A model generated the notes under the pieces. The model was not told the DNA's origin, ran no database searches, and worked only from the letters and a program-made list of their open reading frames with translations. From assembly GCA_002310215.1 (NCBI GenBank), contig DBYR01000022.1, forward strand, positions 5,767 to 48,395: DNA of 42,629 nt, given 5' to 3'. The position numbers and the translations under genes are program-made. This document shows positions 39,801 through 42,629 of this stretch, one piece after another (positions within the stretch are counted from its first letter, which is position 1; each line of letters starts with the position of its first letter). This stretch comes from Bacteroidales bacterium UBA1181. Its GTDB lineage: Bacteria; Bacteroidota; Bacteroidia; Bacteroidales; Paludibacteraceae.

Positions 39801-39906
39801 TTTGGTCGGCATTAGCCGTGGCGAGGAGGCCCGCATCCCTGTGGCGCAGGTGGGCGTCTATGTGGTGAAGGCTGGCGGAAAAGCCGCGAAGGTGGTGGTG
39901 AAGTGA
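36817..39906 (+). CDS. T9SS-exported cadherin-like repeat protein, tandem copy 1
   Basis: This 1029-aa protein has a signal peptide (1-35, ending SLWAEK) followed by the constant LDTTFVLD segment. A first variable region (about 45-310) contains YD-like motifs (HSYDSQNRRIKTITYDY). It is followed by five cadherin-like beta-sandwich repeats (about 316-790), each opening as LTSLxxxGxPxxxFSPDKYxYD and closing with a DSSNxHxYxI strand. The end (DGVDDFLGDQVKLYVTDKTI, then VYDLLGTLVG and GVYVVKAGGKAAKVVVK, from about 958) is a type A T9SS sorting domain. It is therefore a surface or secreted protein. The GC-rich ends and AT-rich middle differ sharply. Function is unknown; adhesion or variable antigen are the main possibilities. 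Confidence 0.88.
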   Translation: MEQLKQLGGRLLGKKSVVVSLLGLLGLCCPSSLWAEKLDTTFVLDMVIDSTPCYFTQYNDKGQIIQYDIYHSSSFYSSLSIRGYALIDDDDFSHINIGYITDMTGERVDTIYYIRDKVTKQWREKKDFPNCMGYSPDEIELRFYNNGMLESINASNSFISFMSGHVEFSESGELKEYSNDYQLHDTWVINDGYSMNCDSFGNINLEIRSNSGSHRGGVAESSSSYDKTIYKNQYDNKYNLIEVEEFTEYRSSRSSLDSYSYDYDVEGTSRRKMEHSYDSQNRRIKTITYDYIGSNYVLRDSTIYSYGHALHEGEACLLSLMVSGNTIDSFSPDKYHYDLSDRVYREITYRTPFGSSAETFYDWKTGQVTIHVQGNGSSQDSSNTSIYTIKFATPESYITSMTNDGEPVEGFSQDKYEYDFMDLPVSWSWNLDYEFSLGSTVKKSYDYLTNTLSIRVYGADFEQDSSNVHTYSIRCKAPKAYLTSLSFNGSPVDNFSPTTFKYTLGGLYSPQGRTISYTAFPGSIVTSTAYETSLHITVENEIIHQENEYIIDFPLIEDVCLTSLSINGNPVDGFSWDKYEYDFSDSLEYHEGEVSYTSLQPGVIVNGIYNGISVGNFRRLMTIEEEYYDYDTDILRIHVTLGSVSLDGSVWATNDSKTTYVIKFKKSKPESFLTSLKLDEIPIDTFSKDNYIYDLSDYSFSAVQNGGVCHKEVSNCRDDGYYIVLSKPKFFNDDTYGFYNSTLRWSNSKYSTFDVSYEEKTGVISITVKGKDYKEDSSNIHVYKILTKKIDSLSIYSFEVVYYSGEEWSNNVNVIANEHEYKAFSPYPTDFTYGRFSYSTISNVDVTMDNQYSEEAHTIYYIFSHRTIQSLVDTYSVVLQPCVTSILVGENLTYEAIDKLEHYINREYKVEEFKYELPAGVVATESYDDSTNILTLTARFGTGDTTSKTEYHIHFRPVDGVDDFLGDQVKLYVTDKTICVDGATEPISVYDLLGTLVGISRGEEARIPVAQVGVYVVKAGGKAAKVVVK

Positions 39907-40143
39907 CACATTGAAAAATTTCTCTAACAAAGGGGCCATCGGATATCCGAAGATCCGATGTCCCCTTATTTTTATGCGCCAATCGTCATGCTAAATTTTT
40001 TTAGCACAAATCACAAAAAAACTTTTTCCCCTGCTATTTTTTTGTAACTTAGATATGTTCTGTCATTCTAAGGAGACATGCCGCCACGCATTGTGGAATG
40101 GCAGGTGGTATTATTTATTGTACTATCATAAATTAGTTCGCTT
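39907..40143. repeat. Conserved intergenic repeat, copy A
   Basis: This spacer is nearly identical to 42238-42476. It holds, in order, the terminator, a GCTAAA/TTTAGC hairpin (39990-40005), a T-rich promoter-like tract with TAACTTAG (40045-40052), AAGGAGAC and the TGCC...GGCA hairpin (40079-40103). An 18-codon frame MPPRIVEWQVVLFIVLS occupies 40078-40131. Together with the flanking coding ends it forms a long block of homology suited to recombination. Confidence 0.88.
39932..39973 (+). terminator. Terminator of tandem copy 1
   Basis: GGGGCCATCGGAT pairs with ATCCGATGTCCCC with one C-T mismatch and is followed by TTATTTTT. The same terminator is present after copy 2. Confidence 0.85.
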
Positions 40144-42237
40144 ATGGAACAATTGAGGCAATTAGGCGGTCGCCTTCTCGGGAAGAAGCGCGTCGCGGTC
40201 TTTTTAGGGTTATTGGGGCTCTGCTGCCCCTCTTCGCTTTGGGCGGAGAAGTTGGACACCACCTTCGTGTTGGACATAGATATGACAATTGACATGACAC
40301 CGTGCTATTATACAAAATACAATGGCAGTGGTCAAATTGTCGATTATGGAATTTATTGGCAAGGTGTATTAGAAAACAATCTCTTTGACAACTATCATCA
40401 ATCATGTGTGAACGCATATTACCGATTCCCAGGAGGAGGATATTCCCGCATCAACATAGGCATTGTCACCAATGAAGAAGGATTCCCGTTAGACACTCTC
40501 TTCTACGCATGTGATAGGGTGACAAAACAGTGGAGAGAGGTACCTTCCCTCCTAAAAGACCCTCAGTATAGTTATGAATTTTATGATAATGGCATGCTTA
40601 GGGGACTCTATTATTATGGAAAATATCGAGATTATCAGGTGTTTTCTGATGACGAGTGGGTAACAGAGCAAGTGCCTAGTTGGATGGCTTATATCACATA
40701 TAGTAAAAACGGATATCCATCGAAATTTTTACATGAAACATACTCTGCAGGAGGCCTTTACCATGTAAAAATAGGCGTTGACAGCCATGAAGAGCTTAAT
40801 TTCGACACTTGGGGAAATTACTCAATTTGGAACAGCACCACTTATGACGAAAGGCATAATTTGATTCAGACTGTGTACGAAAACAATGTTTGTACTCACG
40901 CCTACGACAGCCTCGACCGAAGGATTAAAACCGTTAACTATGATGCAGGTTACAACGTGACGGATAGTGTCATATACACATACGGACACCCGTTATACTG
41001 GGGAAAACCTTATCTTTTGTCTCTCAGAGTGGATGGCCATCCAATACAAGATTTTGCACCCGACAAGTTTCAGTACGACTTGTCCGATTCGATTACATAT
41101 TATAATGATATATATTATATAGCCCCGTATGGTTCGTCTGTTGAACAGTCATACGACAAAAAGACAAACATTATGACACTTACAGTTAAAGGCGCAAATT
41201 ATGGTCGGGATTCAACAGCTGTAAGTCAATACGTCCTTACTGTCAAAAAACCCGAGTCATATATCACAGCACTAAACATCGACGGTTTTTCACCTGAGAA
41301 ATACCACTACGATAATTTTAATCAAGCTTATTATTGTGGTGGTGATTATTATTATCATTATGTGCGAATGGGTAGTGCTCGGTATGACTACAAAATCTCG
41401 AAATACGCAAAAAGTTTCCACACATACGACATTGAAACCGGCATTTTGACTATTACAGTAAAAGGAGCGGATTATTGTGAGGATTCAACCAATGTGCACA
41501 CGTACACTTTCCCAACCAGAAGAATAGAGAATGTCCATCTCAATTCAATTAAGATTAATGAGAAAGAACTCGAGGGATTCTCTCCTGACAAGTTTTATTA
41601 CGAATTTATTCCCGAATACTACGGAATCTCCTCTGATGTCTCTTATTCAGACATTTATGTGAATCAGTATCCTAACTTCATTGAGGTATCTGAAGAAAGA
41701 GATCCTCAATCGCTCCATACATTTGCCATTTATCTTTACGTTGAGGAGACTTATAATACATTTGCCTCTTATCATCTCCGTTTCCTACCTGGCATAAGGG
41801 AGCTTCTCGTTGATGGTGTCTCTCTCAGTGATTTCTCTGTCAACAAATACGAATATGAAGTACCTGTTAATTATTCACGTGAACGGGTTACTTATCAAGT
41901 CAGTGAGGGCATAGATTCAAAAGAATCATTTGACGCCTCAACCAATATGCTTACCTTATCAGTTTTCTTTGCCGATGATAGCACAAAGACGACGAAATAC
42001 CATATCCACTTCCGTCCAATAGACGGTGTCGACGACTTCTTGGGCGACCAGGTGAAACTCTACGTCACGGACAAGACCATCTGCATTGATGGTGCTACGG
42101 CGCCAATCTACGTTTACAACATACTCGGCACACTGGTCGGCACCGGACAAGGGGAAGAAATACGCATCCCGGTACCTCAAGCGGGCGTCTACGTAGTGAG
42201 GTCTGGAGAAAAAGCCGCGAAGGTGGTGGTGAAGTGA
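40144..42237 (+). CDS. T9SS-exported cadherin-like repeat protein, tandem copy 2
   Basis: This 697-aa paralogue of the preceding gene has a nearly identical signal peptide and first 45 residues (RLLGKKRVAVFLGLLGLCC, AEKLDTTFVLD) and a nearly identical C-terminal T9SS domain (DGVDDFLGDQVKLYVTDKTI to KAAKVVVK, from about 628). The middle is shorter and diverged. It has YD-like motifs (HAYDSLDRRIKTVNYD), about three cadherin-like repeats (YLLSLRVDGHPIQDFAPDKF; YITALNIDGFSPEKYHYD; VHLNSIKINEKELEGFSPDK) and a partial one (ELLVDGVSLSDFSVNKYEYE). The constant ends and repeat loss fit recombination within a tandem family. Secreted or surface-attached; function unknown. Confidence 0.88.
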   Translation: MEQLRQLGGRLLGKKRVAVFLGLLGLCCPSSLWAEKLDTTFVLDIDMTIDMTPCYYTKYNGSGQIVDYGIYWQGVLENNLFDNYHQSCVNAYYRFPGGGYSRINIGIVTNEEGFPLDTLFYACDRVTKQWREVPSLLKDPQYSYEFYDNGMLRGLYYYGKYRDYQVFSDDEWVTEQVPSWMAYITYSKNGYPSKFLHETYSAGGLYHVKIGVDSHEELNFDTWGNYSIWNSTTYDERHNLIQTVYENNVCTHAYDSLDRRIKTVNYDAGYNVTDSVIYTYGHPLYWGKPYLLSLRVDGHPIQDFAPDKFQYDLSDSITYYNDIYYIAPYGSSVEQSYDKKTNIMTLTVKGANYGRDSTAVSQYVLTVKKPESYITALNIDGFSPEKYHYDNFNQAYYCGGDYYYHYVRMGSARYDYKISKYAKSFHTYDIETGILTITVKGADYCEDSTNVHTYTFPTRRIENVHLNSIKINEKELEGFSPDKFYYEFIPEYYGISSDVSYSDIYVNQYPNFIEVSEERDPQSLHTFAIYLYVEETYNTFASYHLRFLPGIRELLVDGVSLSDFSVNKYEYEVPVNYSRERVTYQVSEGIDSKESFDASTNMLTLSVFFADDSTKTTKYHIHFRPIDGVDDFLGDQVKLYVTDKTICIDGATAPIYVYNILGTLVGTGQGEEIRIPVPQAGVYVVRSGEKAAKVVVK

Positions 42238-42476
42238 CACATTGAATAATACTTCTAACAAAGGGGACATCGAATATTTGAAAATCCGATGTCCCCTTAT
42301 TTTTATGCGCCAATCGTCATGCTAAATTTTTTTAGCACAAATCACAAAAAAACTTTTTTCCCTGCTAATTTTTTCGTAACTTAGATATGTTCTGTCATTC
42401 TAAGGAGACATGCCGCCACGCATTGTGGAATGGCAGGTGGTATTATTTATTGTACTATCAAAAAATTAGTTCGCTT
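42238..42476. repeat. Conserved intergenic repeat, copy B
   Basis: This spacer has the same order as 39907-40143: terminator, GCTAAA/TTTAGC hairpin, TAACTTAG at 42377-42384, AAGGAGAC and the TGCC...GGCA hairpin at 42411-42435. The short leader frame starts at 42410 and extends to 42469 (MPPRIVEWQVVLFIVLSKN). Only scattered substitutions separate the two spacers. Confidence 0.88.
42263..42304 (+). terminator. Terminator of tandem copy 2
   Basis: GGGGACATCGAAT pairs with ATCCGATGTCCCC with one A-C mismatch, then CTTATTTTT. The mismatch found in copy 1 is repaired here and a different one has appeared, so the stem is retained. Confidence 0.85.
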
Positions 42477-42629
42477 ATGGTACAATTGGGACAATTAGGC
42501 GCCCGCCTTCTCGGGAAGAAGCGCGTCGCGATCATTTTAGGGTTATTGGGGCTTTGCAGTTCGTCTTCGCTTTGGGCGGAGAAGTTGGACACCACCTTCG
42601 TGCTGGACATAGATATGACAATTGACATG
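42477..42629 (+). CDS. Tandem copy 3, start of gene, cut by window end
   Basis: The first 51 codons of a third paralogue are visible: MVQLGQLGARLLGKKR, a hydrophobic core AIILGLLGLC, then SSLWAEKLDTTFVLDIDMTID. The signal peptide and constant segment match copies 1 and 2. No stop or frameshift occurs before the window ends, so the array continues to the right. Confidence 0.85.
   Translation, partial: MVQLGQLGARLLGKKRVAIILGLLGLCSSSSLWAEKLDTTFVLDIDMTIDM

Noticed and set aside
40078..40131. Leader frame MPPRIV... annotated as a gene
   Set aside because: The Shine-Dalgarno-like AGGAG is only two bases from the ATG, and copy 1 is frameshifted while the hairpin persists, so a coding role is not supported well enough.
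36641..42629. CRISPR or phase-variable invertible element explanation for the repeats
   Set aside because: The repeats are long, directly oriented spacers between genes, with no short regular units, no inverted recombination sites around promoters and no recombinase gene in view.

Overview
The window looks like a Bacteroidales-type (Bacteroidota) chromosome. The reasons are gliding-motility-type and Por-type C-terminal sorting domains (type IX secretion, T9SS), many lipoproteins with a Lys/Asp/Glu-rich stretch just after the lipidated Cys, TAnnTTTG-like -7 promoter elements, weak Shine-Dalgarno sites, and a clpS-clpA-aat cluster. I cannot name the genus. No tRNA, rRNA, CRISPR array, transposase or phage gene was seen.

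Region 1 (1-8850, + strand) is a polymorphic-toxin locus. The 3' end of a large RHS-repeat gene with a YCF48/BNR-like propeller segment ends in a variable tip carrying an HExxH metallopeptidase-like motif. It overlaps a WG-repeat protein that is a candidate immunity protein. Two displaced (orphan) RHS cassettes follow. Each has a partial RHS core, a different AT-rich tip and a small membrane-anchored partner gene. An 87-bp scrap of a fourth RHS core ends beside aat. GC-rich cores and AT-rich tips alternate, as expected for tip exchange by recombination.

Region 2 (8879-17772, - strand) is a tightly packed housekeeping unit, read from right to left. It encodes a 1011-aa periplasmic TPR protein, a 591-aa outer-membrane beta-barrel, a membrane-anchored TerB/J-domain protein, ClpS, ClpA and Aat. 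The last three form a complete N-end-rule module: Aat tags substrates, ClpS selects them and ClpA unfolds them. This ClpS has Asp where the substrate-gripping His sits in E. coli.

Region 3 (17994-21577) holds a lipoprotein, a small conserved-looking protein, and the ftsY-rimO pair.

Region 4 (21777-31177, + strand) holds a 2776-aa secreted protein with a GH8-like domain, DUF11 and Ig/PKD-like modules and a type B T9SS C-terminal domain. It is followed by a glucosaminidase with two LysM domains.

Region 5 (31285-36470, - strand) is a lipoprotein island. It has a truncated C10 (streptopain-like) peptidase coupled to a small lipoprotein, two further lipoproteins, a lipoprotein clearly related to cholesterol-dependent cytolysins but without the usual undecapeptide, and an LRR/Ig-like lipoprotein.

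Region 6 (36483-42629, + strand) is a tandem family of T9SS-exported proteins: two complete and one cut off by the window end. The leader, signal peptide, C-terminal domain and terminator are almost constant, while the central parts diverge and contain cadherin-like beta-sandwich repeats. This conserved-ends, variable-middle array and the cytolysin-like lipoprotein are the most interesting parts of the window.
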